Below are positions 35,901 to 45,573 of a stretch of DNA of 64,000 nucleotides, in pieces. The position numbers were made by a program, and so were the translations under genes. The stretch covers positions 2,914,001 through 2,978,000 of the forward strand of contig CAXXDU010000002.1 in NCBI GenBank assembly GCA_963667535.2. The letters run 5' to 3'. The notes beneath the pieces were generated by a model. It was not told where the DNA came from. It searched no databases and was given only the letters and a program-made list of their open reading frames with translations. Every line of letters starts with the position of its first letter. Positions within the stretch are counted from its first letter, which is position 1. This stretch comes from UBA5614 sp963667535. Lineage in GTDB: Bacteria; Cloacimonadota; Cloacimonadia; Cloacimonadales; Cloacimonadaceae.

Positions 35901-36803
35901 TTATTCCGCAGGCAGAATAACTTTCCTGATGTCCCTAAGCTGAGATACGACCAACCCGATAATTACCAGCATTATGCCAATGATTGCTCTGAGAGTAGGC
36001 CTGTCTCCCAAAAAGAGAAACGCTGTCAGAGCAGTCAAAACAGGTATCAGGTTAGTTGTCAGGTTTGAACGGATGACACCTAAAGTACGAATTACCCCGG
36101 TATACAACATGAAAGCCCCAACAGAGCCAAATACAGATAACGCTACAATAGTCATCAGTCCTGTTCCTGAATGCTGCATATAGACAAAATTCTTTAAATC
36201 AAAGAGCAGGAATATCGGCAGAAAATATATCATTCCCCAGAAGCTTTGCCACATCACTATAGTCAGAGTTTCATATTTTAAGGTCAGTTTGCGCACAGTG
36301 ATGGCATAAAACATACCACCCAGCACAGCAAAGAATAATAGTAAAACACCTTTTAGAGTAGCCCACAGTTCATTTGATTCAAAAGCCAGAACCGATACTC
36401 CGGTAAAGGAAATGAATAGCCCAATAAAGAGTAGAACTGTAACCTTTTCTTTGAGAAAAAGCCAGGCTCCCACAAAAGCAACAACAGGAATTGTGGATAT
36501 TATTAAGGAACCCAGAGTCGGTGAGACATATTGCATGCCATTAGCTTCACCTAAAAAATAACAAAACGGCTCAAAGAAAGCTACTGCCATAAAACGAAGC
36601 ATATCTTCTTTTGCAGGCTTTTCCTTATGTCCCGATACTACAATGGTCAGGTATATCAAAACGTTAGCCAGAACCAGCCTGAGAAATACTATCTGGGTAG
36701 GACTATACGATTTGAGAGCAACTTTAATCCAGATAAAAGTAAATGACCAAAACAACATTGCCACGAACGCCTTGAAATATGCCAATCTGATGCTAGTCTT
36801 CAT
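35901..36803 (-). CDS. EamA/DMT-superfamily transporter
   Basis: A 300-aa protein with about ten transmembrane helices arranged as two EamA repeats (~10-140 and ~155-290). The first repeat has the conserved start FWSFTFIWIKVAL and the second a GGMFYAITVRKL helix. Substrates of such drug/metabolite exporters cannot be read from sequence. It is the last gene of the mre/dtd operon, 5 bp after dtd, so it is probably co-transcribed although functionally unrelated. Confidence 0.88.
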   Translation of the reverse strand: MKTSIRLAYFKAFVAMLFWSFTFIWIKVALKSYSPTQIVFLRLVLANVLIYLTIVVSGHKEKPAKEDMLRFMAVAFFEPFCYFLGEANGMQYVSPTLGSLIISTIPVVAFVGAWLFLKEKVTVLLFIGLFISFTGVSVLAFESNELWATLKGVLLLFFAVLGGMFYAITVRKLTLKYETLTIVMWQSFWGMIYFLPIFLLFDLKNFVYMQHSGTGLMTIVALSVFGSVGAFMLYTGVIRTLGVIRSNLTTNLIPVLTALTAFLFLGDRPTLRAIIGIMLVIIGLVVSQLRDIRKVILPAE

Positions 36804-36808
36804 CTCTA

Positions 36809-37276
36809 TTACTTCATTGAAACAGTATGGACTTGCTCTTTGGAATCAATGATTATAGTTACAGGGCCATCATTAATCAATTGTACCTGCATATTAGCTG
36901 CAAATACACCTGTCTTTACTTCAGGAATATAGTGGATTAATTCTTTTAGAAATGTTTCATAAAGTTCTTCTGCCTGTTTGGGAGGCGCAGCATTAATAAA
37001 ATCAGGTCTTCTGCCTCTGCGGCAATCAGCATAGAGAGTAAATTGAGATATAATCAGCACTTCACCTTTGATCTCCTGTACCGAAAGATTCATCTTGCCT
37101 GAGCTATCTTCAAAGATACGCAGTTCAGCCATTTTTTTAGCCAGCCAGGGGATATCTTCATTAGTATCGGTTTGTGATATACCTATCAGGACAAGCAGTC
37201 CTTTACTGATAGAAGAATGTACTTTGCTATCTATTGTAACTGAAGCTTCAGTTACCCTTTGAATTAATAAGCGCAT
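36809..37276 (-). CDS. dtd: D-aminoacyl-tRNA deacylase
   Basis: A 155-aa chirality-proofreading enzyme that removes D-amino acids and glycine from mischarged tRNA. It shows the N-terminal MRLLIQRVTEASV, the catalytic-site motif SQFTLYAD and the cross-subunit Gly-cisPro motif in NDGPVTI. The length is typical. It lies 11 bp after the lipoprotein gene and 5 bp before the transporter gene on the - strand. Confidence 0.95.
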   Translation of the reverse strand: MRLLIQRVTEASVTIDSKVHSSISKGLLVLIGISQTDTNEDIPWLAKKMAELRIFEDSSGKMNLSVQEIKGEVLIISQFTLYADCRRGRRPDFINAAPPKQAEELYETFLKELIHYIPEVKTGVFAANMQVQLINDGPVTIIIDSKEQVHTVSMK

Positions 37277-37287
37277 AGAGGCACAAT

Positions 37288-37884
37288 CTATTCTTTGGTA
37301 AACTGGTAAACCTGGTAGCAGCCTACATCATCTATCCATACAGTATTATCAGTGTCCCGTGGAATATATATGGCAATTCTGGCGAAAGTAACTGAATTGC
37401 TGAGAAATCCGGCGCTGATGGTTGCTTTTTTCCAATCTGCTTTTGTTTTGAAAGCTTTACTGAACTTGTTTTTTCTGCTGCCTGCATCATTATAAGTCCA
37501 AAAGTGGACACGCGCAGCCTTGAGCATGGGTTTGGCTGATTTCATAGAGCATTTTACAAAGAAGCCACCTGTGAAGTTTATCTTAAAAGCATCAGAAACC
37601 AATAGAATATCTCTGCTGTTATTAGTAATCTTGAAAGACTTTTTACCGGAAAAAGAAACAGTGGAGTCTACACCTGCAGGTTCTACTTTATCATTGGAAT
37701 TGCTTACCAGTATCCAGCTTGCAGGATTATCGGGATTTTGTATATCTATATCTTCGAAATCAGGATTTTGTACCAGATTAGGTTTATCATTGCTATCTGA
37801 TTCCAGGAATATCATAGAAGTACCCAGAAAACAGCTTCCCAGTAAAAGGCTAAATCCAGCCAGAATTAAAAGCAACCACTTCAT
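37288..37884 (-). CDS. Lipoprotein with carbohydrate-binding-like beta-sandwich
   Basis: A 198-aa lipoprotein (lipobox LLLGSC, Cys18). The mature part begins NLVQNPDFEDID...PASW and continues with SGKKSFKITNN and a VWIDDVGCYQV end, the pattern of CBM_4_9/galactose-binding-like jelly-roll domains. It overlaps rodA by 4 bp at its start, so it is expressed with the elongasome genes. That placement suggests binding of a cell-envelope polymer, but no experimental relative is known to me. Confidence 0.78.
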   Translation of the reverse strand: MKWLLLILAGFSLLLGSCFLGTSMIFLESDSNDKPNLVQNPDFEDIDIQNPDNPASWILVSNSNDKVEPAGVDSTVSFSGKKSFKITNNSRDILLVSDAFKINFTGGFFVKCSMKSAKPMLKAARVHFWTYNDAGSRKNKFSKAFKTKADWKKATISAGFLSNSVTFARIAIYIPRDTDNTVWIDDVGCYQVYQFTKE

Positions 37885-39098
37885 TTTATGAAACCCCGCT
37901 CATTTAAGTACTTTAAAATAATTCCGATAGCAAGTCCATTGATTAACAAATTTGAACCGCCATAACTAATAAAAGGCAATGGAATGCCTGTTGTAGGTAC
38001 TAATCCGATATTCATCCCGATATTAATAAAGGTCTGAAACATCAAGTATCCAAAAATCCCCGCAACAGCAATCTTGCGTTCCTGAACCCTAATCTCTTTG
38101 ATGGCAACTGTTATTCTCCAGAACAACAGAAAGAACATTAGGAGCAATAAAACGCTGCCTATAAAACCAAACTCTTCTCCAATAATGGAAAAGATAAAAT
38201 CCGTATGGTGTTCCGGAAGGAAATTCATATTCTTCTGCGTTCCTTCCAGCCAGCCTTTCCCTAGGGTTGCCCCGCTTCCCACTGCTATCTTCGCCTGAAT
38301 AATCTGATATCCGGCACCCAAAGGATCGCGGGTCGGGTCAAGAAAGGTCAGAATTCTATTCTGTTGATAATCTTTCAATCCGCTCCAGAATAAAGGCATG
38401 ATTAAAGCCAGGAACAGATTGAATATAGCTGCCACTGTCACTGTAACCCATGACAATCGAAACCACATCAGAATTAAAATTAATCCCACCATCCAAAGAA
38501 CTATAAACATCCAGTGAAACGAAGCTATTATTGACACAACCGGACTAAGCATTAGCAACAAATAAAATGCTGGTATGCCGGCAGCAATATACATAGCAAA
38601 CAAGCTAATCCAAAACATCATGGTCGTACCAAAATCAGGTTCAATAATTATCAGCAACACCGGGGTCAGTACACATAAAATCCCGTAAACTAGCTGACGA
38701 AATTCACTCAAATGCTCTTTTGCCAATATTCTCGCTGTTAATAAAATCGTCAATAACTTTGCACTCTCAGATGGCTGATATGAAAACCCAAATAGGTTAA
38801 ACCATCTGTGCGAACCATTTATCGCCGGAGTGAATAATACCAGAACAAGAAAAATCATATTCAAAATATACAATGGAACTATTGCCACATCAAACAACGG
38901 CAGAGGTAGCTTGAACAGTAAAAAAAGCATTCCTGTCAGCACGCCTGTAAAAAGCAATTGTCTCCACCAGTAACCTTTGACTGATATATGTTCTCCAATT
39001 TTACTTGTAGAGGCTGTATATATAGCTATAATCCCCATGATGATAATCATCACGAGCATAACTGCCAAAGTGTAGTCAAACTTCTTACGGTTAATCAT
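37881..39098 (-). CDS. rodA: Rod shape-determining SEDS protein RodA
   Basis: A 405-aa SEDS-family peptidoglycan glycosyltransferase with about ten membrane helices. Signature segments are FSYQPSE near helix 4, the catalytic-loop region IIEPDFGTTMMFW, and LPFISYGGSN near the C-terminus. It overlaps mrdA by 8 bp. RodA works with PBP2 in the elongasome with MreBCD, all encoded here. Confidence 0.95.
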   Translation of the reverse strand: MINRKKFDYTLAVMLVMIIIMGIIAIYTASTSKIGEHISVKGYWWRQLLFTGVLTGMLFLLFKLPLPLFDVAIVPLYILNMIFLVLVLFTPAINGSHRWFNLFGFSYQPSESAKLLTILLTARILAKEHLSEFRQLVYGILCVLTPVLLIIIEPDFGTTMMFWISLFAMYIAAGIPAFYLLLMLSPVVSIIASFHWMFIVLWMVGLILILMWFRLSWVTVTVAAIFNLFLALIMPLFWSGLKDYQQNRILTFLDPTRDPLGAGYQIIQAKIAVGSGATLGKGWLEGTQKNMNFLPEHHTDFIFSIIGEEFGFIGSVLLLLMFFLLFWRITVAIKEIRVQERKIAVAGIFGYLMFQTFINIGMNIGLVPTTGIPLPFISYGGSNLLINGLAIGIILKYLNERGFIK

Positions 39099-40980
39099 TA
39101 GTGCCTGTTTCTGTAGGGTTAGGAGTTACCGGTTGAATAGTCTCATCTTCAGGCGGAGCTTGTTCACCCGAAAGCTCGTTTGGGTCCTGAAACTGTAAAG
39201 GTACTACAACAGGAGCTTTGATAGACTGATAATTACCCATATAGTAATTAAAAATTTTAGTTGCAATCGGAGCAGCAATACTCCCACCATGCCCGGCATT
39301 CTCAAGAAAAACAGTGATAGCAATTTCCGGTTTGTCAGATACTATGTAACCACAAAACCAGGCATGAGTAGTTCTGCCATAGACATTTTCTGCTGAACCT
39401 GTCTTCCCGTATGTTGTCGCACCTTTTACTTTTACACCAGTGGCTGTACCACCCGGCATATTGCAAACACTATATAAACCTTGCTGAATAAGCCTGATAT
39501 TTTGTGCACTAATTGGTAATTTTACTATCTTGAGTGGATTTATTTGCTGACGAACCAGCGTTTTACGGCCAACAGTCTTCTCAAGTAAATGAGGTTGATT
39601 CCAGACACCATTGTTTGCAATAGCAGAATAGAAAGCACACATCTGTAGTGGTGTCAATAGTACTTCACCCTGTCCAATGGCAAGATTGACTTTATGGCCG
39701 ATAATGCTGATGTGTTTGCCATAAGCTTTGTAATACCATTTAGTGTCCGGAAAGAAACCAGCCCTTTCATTGGGTAAGTCTATTCCGGTTCTAGTTGCCA
39801 ACATACAGTCATTAGCAAATTTTTTAAATTCTTCTAGCCTGAGTTTTAGGGATAAATCATAAAAGTACACGTCACAAGAAACTTTTAAACCCTGATTTAG
39901 GTTACTCCTGCCATGACCGGATTTGCTCCAGCAGCGGAAGAAACGATTCCCAATCTGCATCCCCCCCACACAATCAGCCAATAAAGTGTTCTGGTCGATA
40001 ACACCTTTTTCCAGACCGATACTGGCGGTTACAGCTTTGAACACGGAACCTGGAGGGTATGCTGCATGAATTACTCTGTCAAGCATAGGTTTGGATGCAT
40101 CGGAATTCATAACTTCCCAGGTTTCTTTGCTAATCTTACTCATAAACAAATTTGGGTCAAAACCGGGTTTGCTTAAATAAGTCAGTATTCCTCCTGTCCG
40201 CACATCCATAACAATGACAGCTCCTCTCATTCCGGCAGGAAAAATACTATCTGCATATTTCTGGATATCGCTATCAAGGCTTAATACCAGACTATATCCA
40301 TTCTCAGGATTTATCGTACTCTCAGTCCGAAAGAGGTTTAAGCTACGCCCTCTTGAATCTACCTGAACAATTTCCCTGCCATCTTTTCCTTTAACCAATA
40401 CTTCATAGTACTTTTCCAGCCCGGTCTTACCAATCTGGCTGTTTATGGTATAATCTTCTTCTTTATATTTCTGAAATTCAGCTTCGTTTATCCTGCCCAC
40501 ATACCCTGTAAAATGATTTGGAAAGAGGTAATCCCTGGTTGTCTCTGTTCTGAATAATAGTTCAGGGTAGTAATTCAGTTTTTCAGATAAGGTCAAAACC
40601 CTTTCATAGGGTATATTTTCAGATATGATAACATCTTCATAAGAACGGAATCTTGTTCTGTCAATTAAGCTATACAATTCATCCTGCTGAATGCCGAATT
40701 CACTACTTAGAAACTGAGCCAACTGATGCAGATTCCTAACTTTACCGGGAATCAAATAGAGATTTTGTGAGGGTATATTTACTACTATCGGACGGTACTT
40801 GTGGTCATATATTTCACCACGGGTAGCAATTATTCTTCTTAGCCGAACAAAATTACTTTCTGCTATTTGTTTATAGTATGAGCCTTGGATAACCTGCAAA
40901 TTGAATAGGGCGATAAATAGTAATCCAAAAAGAAACCCCATCACTATACGCAGAAAGTGTACAAATGTAAACCTATCCAT
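39091..40980 (-). CDS. mrdA: Penicillin-binding protein 2 (elongasome transpeptidase)
   Basis: A 629-aa class B PBP: one N-terminal membrane helix (~8-28), a pedestal/dimerisation domain (~40-230), and a transpeptidase domain with Ser312 in PPGSVFK, SCD at 369-371 (third position differs from the usual SxN) and KTG at 526-528. A low-complexity Pro/Glu/Thr tail ends the protein. It overlaps mreD and rodA by 8 bp each. It crosslinks side-wall peptidoglycan made by RodA. Confidence 0.94.
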   Translation of the reverse strand: MDRFTFVHFLRIVMGFLFGLLFIALFNLQVIQGSYYKQIAESNFVRLRRIIATRGEIYDHKYRPIVVNIPSQNLYLIPGKVRNLHQLAQFLSSEFGIQQDELYSLIDRTRFRSYEDVIISENIPYERVLTLSEKLNYYPELLFRTETTRDYLFPNHFTGYVGRINEAEFQKYKEEDYTINSQIGKTGLEKYYEVLVKGKDGREIVQVDSRGRSLNLFRTESTINPENGYSLVLSLDSDIQKYADSIFPAGMRGAVIVMDVRTGGILTYLSKPGFDPNLFMSKISKETWEVMNSDASKPMLDRVIHAAYPPGSVFKAVTASIGLEKGVIDQNTLLADCVGGMQIGNRFFRCWSKSGHGRSNLNQGLKVSCDVYFYDLSLKLRLEEFKKFANDCMLATRTGIDLPNERAGFFPDTKWYYKAYGKHISIIGHKVNLAIGQGEVLLTPLQMCAFYSAIANNGVWNQPHLLEKTVGRKTLVRQQINPLKIVKLPISAQNIRLIQQGLYSVCNMPGGTATGVKVKGATTYGKTGSAENVYGRTTHAWFCGYIVSDKPEIAITVFLENAGHGGSIAAPIATKIFNYYMGNYQSIKAPVVVPLQFQDPNELSGEQAPPEDETIQPVTPNPTETGTND

Positions 40981-41491
40981 GTCTGAAATCGAGCTTAAGA
41001 TGTGAAATCAGGATAAATAAAGCAGTTGTTAGAACTGACCATGCATAGTTATAGAAAATCATCCCGAGAAAAGAAAGAAAAAGCGATGCTGTGAAACCGG
41101 ATTGCACTCCATTTACAAGATAGATTACCATCGAATATACTATACACACCAAACCCAGTGTAATTGCCATGGTGATAAAGCTATCTTTCTCCAAAGGACG
41201 GTGAAATTCATCAATCCCTATGGCTAAGAGAATAAATAGTATTGTCTGCAAACCCAGTTGTGTAGGCATTGTTAAGTCATAACATAAACCAAGAACGAAC
41301 AATATCGGGATTAACATATTGACCGGTTTTCTCCATACCTGATAGACCATCCAGCCCAGAAACAGATTGGGTGTAATGCCTGCAATCGTCATCCCGGGCA
41401 TGATTAGTATCTGTAAGTATAATATGATTATACCACTTATCAGAGTTCTGATAACCAGCCAGATTGCCATCAAATTCTCCTGACTAAACAA
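40973..41491 (-). CDS. mreD: Rod shape-determining protein MreD
   Basis: A 172-aa membrane protein with about five to six helices and few charged loops, as usual for MreD. The motif LCYDLTMPTQLGLQTILFIL corresponds to the family's conserved D-x-x-x-x-x-x-G helix region. Sequence conservation of MreD is low, so position between mreC and mrdA is important evidence. Its start overlaps the CofE-like gene by 22 bp. Confidence 0.88.
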   Translation of the reverse strand: MFSQENLMAIWLVIRTLISGIIILYLQILIMPGMTIAGITPNLFLGWMVYQVWRKPVNMLIPILFVLGLCYDLTMPTQLGLQTILFILLAIGIDEFHRPLEKDSFITMAITLGLVCIVYSMVIYLVNGVQSGFTASLFLSFLGMIFYNYAWSVLTTALFILISHLKLDFRHG

Positions 41492-42150
41492 ACCGGAGTT
41501 AATTCGTCCGATTGTCCTTGTGGATTATCTTTCATTACAGATTCCATGAAGTTCTTAGATAAGCCTTTACTTGCCCCAATCATCCAGCATCCACCGATAT
41601 CGTTGATATCCATCACAGCCACCTGATAACCGATAGCATCAGCAATTCTCTGAGCTTCTCTTTCAGGATGCAGAGGTCCTTTAATTACTGTTTCGTTGTA
41701 AGGTGGTATCGGTGAAGTGCTGGCAGCATCAATCAGAGCAGCCTGCATTCCTGCTATCCTGTAAAAATCTCCGCTTCTGCCAATGAGTTTACTCAATGCA
41801 CCAATACCAGCAGCAAACAATATTCTTATCGCCCCGCATTCATCTATTGCACATTGCATACTTGCCGGTGCTCGTAATCCAATTCCATAAGGAACTTTTG
41901 CCACAAAGCGCCAGAGTATTTTTGCCAGAAGTCCTATCTTAAGTTCAGATACAGGTATTGCCCTGCCTTGAGTGATTGCCAGAGGGCTCTCGCTGATAGT
42001 AATGACGTCCCCTGCTTTGAGCACCGGGGCAGCGTACTCTTTAATGATATCCAGCATATCATCATCTTTAGTCAGAATTCTTGTCTTAATGGGAATGCGT
42101 TCAAACTTAACGCTTACTACTTCAATTATGGGATTTCGTTCTTTACTCAC
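41470..42150 (-). CDS. Coenzyme F420-0:L-glutamate ligase-like protein (CofE-like)
   Basis: A 226-aa protein resembling the CofE/F420_ligase family: ISESPLAITQGRAIPVSEL, a central NxDxxG-like region altered to SMQCAIDECG, and the IKGPLHPEREAQRIADAIG segment. F420-0 ligases add glutamate to the cofactor; relatives outside F420 makers have no assigned role. It lies exactly between mreC (0-bp gap) and mreD (22-bp overlap), so it must be translated with the cell-shape genes. A glutamate-ligating or phosphopeptide role in the envelope is speculative. Confidence 0.72.
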   Translation of the reverse strand: MSKERNPIIEVVSVKFERIPIKTRILTKDDDMLDIIKEYAAPVLKAGDVITISESPLAITQGRAIPVSELKIGLLAKILWRFVAKVPYGIGLRAPASMQCAIDECGAIRILFAAGIGALSKLIGRSGDFYRIAGMQAALIDAASTSPIPPYNETVIKGPLHPEREAQRIADAIGYQVAVMDINDIGGCWMIGASKGLSKNFMESVMKDNPQGQSDELTPVCLVRRI

Positions 42151-42963
42151 TTATAACCTCGTTGAATCAGGTGTTGTTTTAATAATCAGGGGTTCCAGCA
42201 GTTGGTTGATGAAACTCTTTTTCAAAACGAAGACATGCTCAAGATTCTCCACTAATGTAAATGGCTCGATCTGAGCGCTGAGAAACAAATTGTCCTGCGA
42301 TTCTTTGATTTTACTGATTTTACCCACAGGATAACCCTTGGGAAAAAGCCTTGATAAATTTGATGTGACTATTGTATCTCCAATGCTGATTTGTGAACCC
42401 AACTTAATCAGATTCATAGATGTAATGCCTGTCAAATCAGATTGCAAGATCCCTTGAACATTAGTACTTTTGTCCATCACTGCAAGCTGGAATTGTGGAT
42501 GAGTCAGGGGTAAAATAATACTGTTTCTTTGATTAACTATTATGGTCTTTCCGATAATCCCATCCGAATATACAACCGGACTATCCAGTTGGACTCCATC
42601 CCGAGAACCTTTGTTGATTATCAGATTCCTGTCATGAAACTGACCTGAATACCCAACCACTTCCGCCATTGTAAAGGGAATGTCTTGCAGCTCAAAATGA
42701 AATGTCTGATTGCTGTTGAGCGCTTTTAACTGATTGGCTAATACTACGTTTTCCAACGACTTTGTAATCAATTTACTTTGCAGGAGATAGTTAGCTTGTT
42801 TCAGTTTATCCAGAGATGAAACGAAATCAATTGTTTTACTAAAAGGTAGAAGTACGGTTTTAGATAGCCATTGCGCTTTGTTAATTCTTGAAGTGCTATT
42901 ACCTGCAAACAGCACCAAAGCAATAATGAAAAAAATCCCGGGACTTATATAACGCTTATACAC
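42151..42963 (-). CDS. mreC: Rod shape-determining protein MreC
   Basis: A 270-aa bitopic protein: membrane helix (~8-24), a coiled coil (~45-85) and a periplasmic double-barrel region with VVGYSGQFHDRNLIINKGSRDGV, which is the MreC hallmark, followed by VVYSDGIIGKT. It lies 16 bp downstream of mreB. It scaffolds the RodA-PBP2 complex. Confidence 0.93.
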   Translation of the reverse strand: MYKRYISPGIFFIIALVLFAGNSTSRINKAQWLSKTVLLPFSKTIDFVSSLDKLKQANYLLQSKLITKSLENVVLANQLKALNSNQTFHFELQDIPFTMAEVVGYSGQFHDRNLIINKGSRDGVQLDSPVVYSDGIIGKTIIVNQRNSIILPLTHPQFQLAVMDKSTNVQGILQSDLTGITSMNLIKLGSQISIGDTIVTSNLSRLFPKGYPVGKISKIKESQDNLFLSAQIEPFTLVENLEHVFVLKKSFINQLLEPLIIKTTPDSTRL

Positions 42964-42979
42964 ATCGCATCAAGTAAGA

Positions 42980-44017
42980 TTAATCCTCGATGCGTTTAAT
43001 CAGAACTTCTCGATAGCGTTCCACATCATCCAGAACTCTTCCAGCTCCCTTTACAACGCATTCCAGAGCATCAGGTACAACGTGTACAGGGAGGTCTACT
43101 GTTTTACGTATTTTTTCATCCAAACCCTTGAGCAATGCTCCACCACCGGTCAGGAAAATTCCACGTTCTGCAATGTCAGCACTAAGTTCCGGTGCAGTTC
43201 TTTCAAACAAGCGTTTGATTGCGTCAATCATGGCACTCACTGTTTCTGAGATTGCTTCTCTGATTTCTTCGGATGAGATTTTTATGGTTACCGGATAACC
43301 GGAAACGATATCTCTTCCGCGCACATCCATAACCAGTTCTTGTTTTAACGGATAGGCACTGCCGATAGCGCATTTTATCTTTTCTGCGGTCTGCTGGCCA
43401 ACAAACAGATTGTTCTTTTTCTTTAAATAATTGATTATATCCGTGTCCATTTTGTCCCCACCGACTCTGATTGAATTATGAACTACGATATGTGATAATG
43501 AAATAACGGCAATTTCACTGGTACCACCGCCAATATCCATTACCATATTGCCCCAGGCCTGATCTATTGGTAAATCTGCTCCAATGGCAGCGGCAATTGG
43601 TTCCGATATCAGATATACTTCTCTTGCACCGGCATGTAAAGCGCTATCACGTACAGCTCTTTTTTCCACTTCTGTAATGCCTGAAGGTACACAAACAATA
43701 ACTCTTGGTCTCACTAAAAGGCGCTTTTTTTGAGCTCTGAGTATCAGGTTTCTCAGCATTAATTCAGTTACCTGAAAGTCTGCGATCACACCGTCTTTGA
43801 GCGGTTTTATAACTTTTACTTCATCTGGATTCTTACCAAGCATTACTTTTGCTGATTGACCAATAGCTATAATTTTCTTGTTATCGGAAGAAACTGCTAC
43901 CACTGAAGGTTCATCAATGACTATGCCTGTACCTTTCTTGTATACCAGTGTATTGGCAGTTCCCAAATCAATTGCGATGTCGTTTGCCATCATCCCGAAA
44001 AAATCAAATATCGACAT
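42980..44017 (-). CDS. mreB: Rod shape-determining protein MreB
   Basis: A 345-aa bacterial actin. Phosphate-1 motif DIAIDLGTANTLVY, phosphate-2 motif DIGGGTSEIAVISL and the adenosine motif FLTGGGALLKGLDE are all present. GAGGAG lies 5 nt before the ATG. It heads the operon mreB-mreC-cofE-like-mreD-mrdA-rodA-lipoprotein-dtd-EamA. Confidence 0.97.
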   Translation of the reverse strand: MSIFDFFGMMANDIAIDLGTANTLVYKKGTGIVIDEPSVVAVSSDNKKIIAIGQSAKVMLGKNPDEVKVIKPLKDGVIADFQVTELMLRNLILRAQKKRLLVRPRVIVCVPSGITEVEKRAVRDSALHAGAREVYLISEPIAAAIGADLPIDQAWGNMVMDIGGGTSEIAVISLSHIVVHNSIRVGGDKMDTDIINYLKKKNNLFVGQQTAEKIKCAIGSAYPLKQELVMDVRGRDIVSGYPVTIKISSEEIREAISETVSAMIDAIKRLFERTAPELSADIAERGIFLTGGGALLKGLDEKIRKTVDLPVHVVPDALECVVKGAGRVLDDVERYREVLIKRIED

Positions 44018-44063
44018 CCGGTCTCCTCTATTAGTAAAATATTTAGAATATATTAACTGTATT

Positions 44064-44492
44064 TTAACTTGAAAATGACGCTTGCCTCAATGTCAAGGAA
44101 AATATTAGCCACCCAATCAGACAACCACTGAAATAGCAGACTAAATCTGACCATTTGAATCCAAACCCCAAGATTAAACAACCAACCATAGTCTGCCTTA
44201 TATCAGCAAGAAAAGAGTTGTGTAATAGTTGGCTCAGTTCAATCAGGAAAGAGAAATCCAAAGTAATCATGAATATCACTGATAACTTTAGCTTGTAACA
44301 TACGAGCCTGAATAGAGCAAAAAAAGCCAATGCCCACATAGTATCACCCGCATAAGATGCTACGAAAGCTGGTAAAGAAGCGCTAAATTTTCTGGAACCC
44401 AACCCGATAATGGAACTAACCAGTATCACAATCAGAGAGATTAGTACTCTTTTTACTGCTTCTTTATTTTTTAATGTGTTCATTGAACTCAT
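44064..44492 (-). CDS. DUF2809 membrane protein
   Basis: A 142-aa protein with about four helices. It matches DUF2809 features: GLGSRKFSASLPAFVASYAGDTMWAL near residues 31-55, IELSQLLHNSFLADIRQT near 84, and GFGFKWSDLVCYFSGCLIGW near the end. Function is unknown. It is encoded 46 bp upstream of mreB and 21 bp after the AEC transporter gene. A second ATG three codons in is an alternative start; no clear ribosome-binding site separates them. Confidence 0.82.
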   Translation of the reverse strand: MSSMNTLKNKEAVKRVLISLIVILVSSIIGLGSRKFSASLPAFVASYAGDTMWALAFFALFRLVCYKLKLSVIFMITLDFSFLIELSQLLHNSFLADIRQTMVGCLILGFGFKWSDLVCYFSGCLIGWLIFSLTLRQASFSS

Positions 44493-44513
44493 GTAATCAA
44501 TAAAATGTATTTT

Positions 44514-45416
44514 TTAACTGAACAGCCAGATTACCAGTGGCAGATAACCCAGCGCAATTAAAATGGAAATGGAAACCATACTGGCAGCAAATTCCTTGTC
44601 CATATTCTCCAGATTGGCAAAGATCAGGGTATTGAAACCAATCGGGGTACCGGCACTGGCAATGATGATTGTTCTTGTCATTCCTTCCAGCCCCAGTAAC
44701 AAAGTCAGTAACCATCCGAGTAAAAGCCCTATGCCCATTCTGATGAATATTGCAGTCATGACTGAACCTATTCTTCTGAGTTTCAGCTCAAATATCAAAC
44801 CCAGAGCGATCATTATCAGAGGAATCGTAGGCAATCCCACTAAATTTAAGAAATTTAAACCAATCTCTGGTACCTGCCAGTTAAAAATTCTGATTACAAA
44901 TCCGATGAGCAAGCCCCAGAGAGGTGGTAATTTTAAAAATTTTACCCAGTCAATCTTGTCCTGATGACCATTATCACCATATTTGATAGCGTTGAAATAA
45001 ACGAATGTAAAGATTAAAAAGCTGTTACCAATGTCAAACAGAGATGCTCTGGCAAAGCCTTCTGTGCCAAATGCTGCCATAAAAAAAGGAAGTGAGAATC
45101 CTGTATTCATTATCATACAGCCTACAATGAAGCTGCCAAAAGTAGCTTGCGGAAGTTTGAGCCTCTTTCCAACCCAAAATGAAATCCCATAAATCATGAA
45201 AACTACTGCCTGAGCAGTAAAGGGCAGATAGATCAGGTCAAAATTCAATTGGACTTTGAGGATTGAGAGTAATGAAAGAGCAGGCAATGTAGCAGTCAAT
45301 ACGAGCTTCAGAATTATCCCGGCATCTTCTTTCTGCATCAGTTTCAGATGTTTGATAAACACACCCAAGAAAAAAGCCAGGATTATCGGGATTACTTTTA
45401 GAAAGAATGCTGTCAT
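44514..45416 (-). CDS. AEC-family (auxin efflux carrier-like) transporter
   Basis: A 300-aa protein with about ten transmembrane helices and the family's pattern: FLGVFIKHLKLM near the start, broken helix NTGFSLPFFMAAFGTEG around residue 104, and a similar break near ASAGTPIGFNTL around 258. Bacterial relatives carry malate, malonate or other organic anions. The substrate cannot be determined here. It opens a - strand run leading into the mre operon. Confidence 0.86.
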   Translation of the reverse strand: MTAFFLKVIPIILAFFLGVFIKHLKLMQKEDAGIILKLVLTATLPALSLLSILKVQLNFDLIYLPFTAQAVVFMIYGISFWVGKRLKLPQATFGSFIVGCMIMNTGFSLPFFMAAFGTEGFARASLFDIGNSFLIFTFVYFNAIKYGDNGHQDKIDWVKFLKLPPLWGLLIGFVIRIFNWQVPEIGLNFLNLVGLPTIPLIMIALGLIFELKLRRIGSVMTAIFIRMGIGLLLGWLLTLLLGLEGMTRTIIIASAGTPIGFNTLIFANLENMDKEFAASMVSISILIALGYLPLVIWLFS

Positions 45417-45476
45417 AACTTATACTTTTTTGCCGCTATCTTATAGAAATTACTTGGAGTAGGTGATTCTCCGATT

Positions 45477-45528
45477 AAAAAAAGTAAAGCGAGTTTCATG
45501 AATTTATTATCTTCAAAAAACCCGCTTT
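45477..45528 (-). terminator. Terminator downstream of the SUMF1-like lipoprotein gene
   Basis: Stem aaagcgagttt (45486-45496) / aaacccgcttt (45518-45528), with one G-U pair in RNA of the - strand, followed on that strand by ac-ttttttt. Confidence 0.7.
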
Positions 45529-45573
45529 GCAAAACTGTGCTTTATTTACTAAATATTTCTTTTGTAGTTAAGT

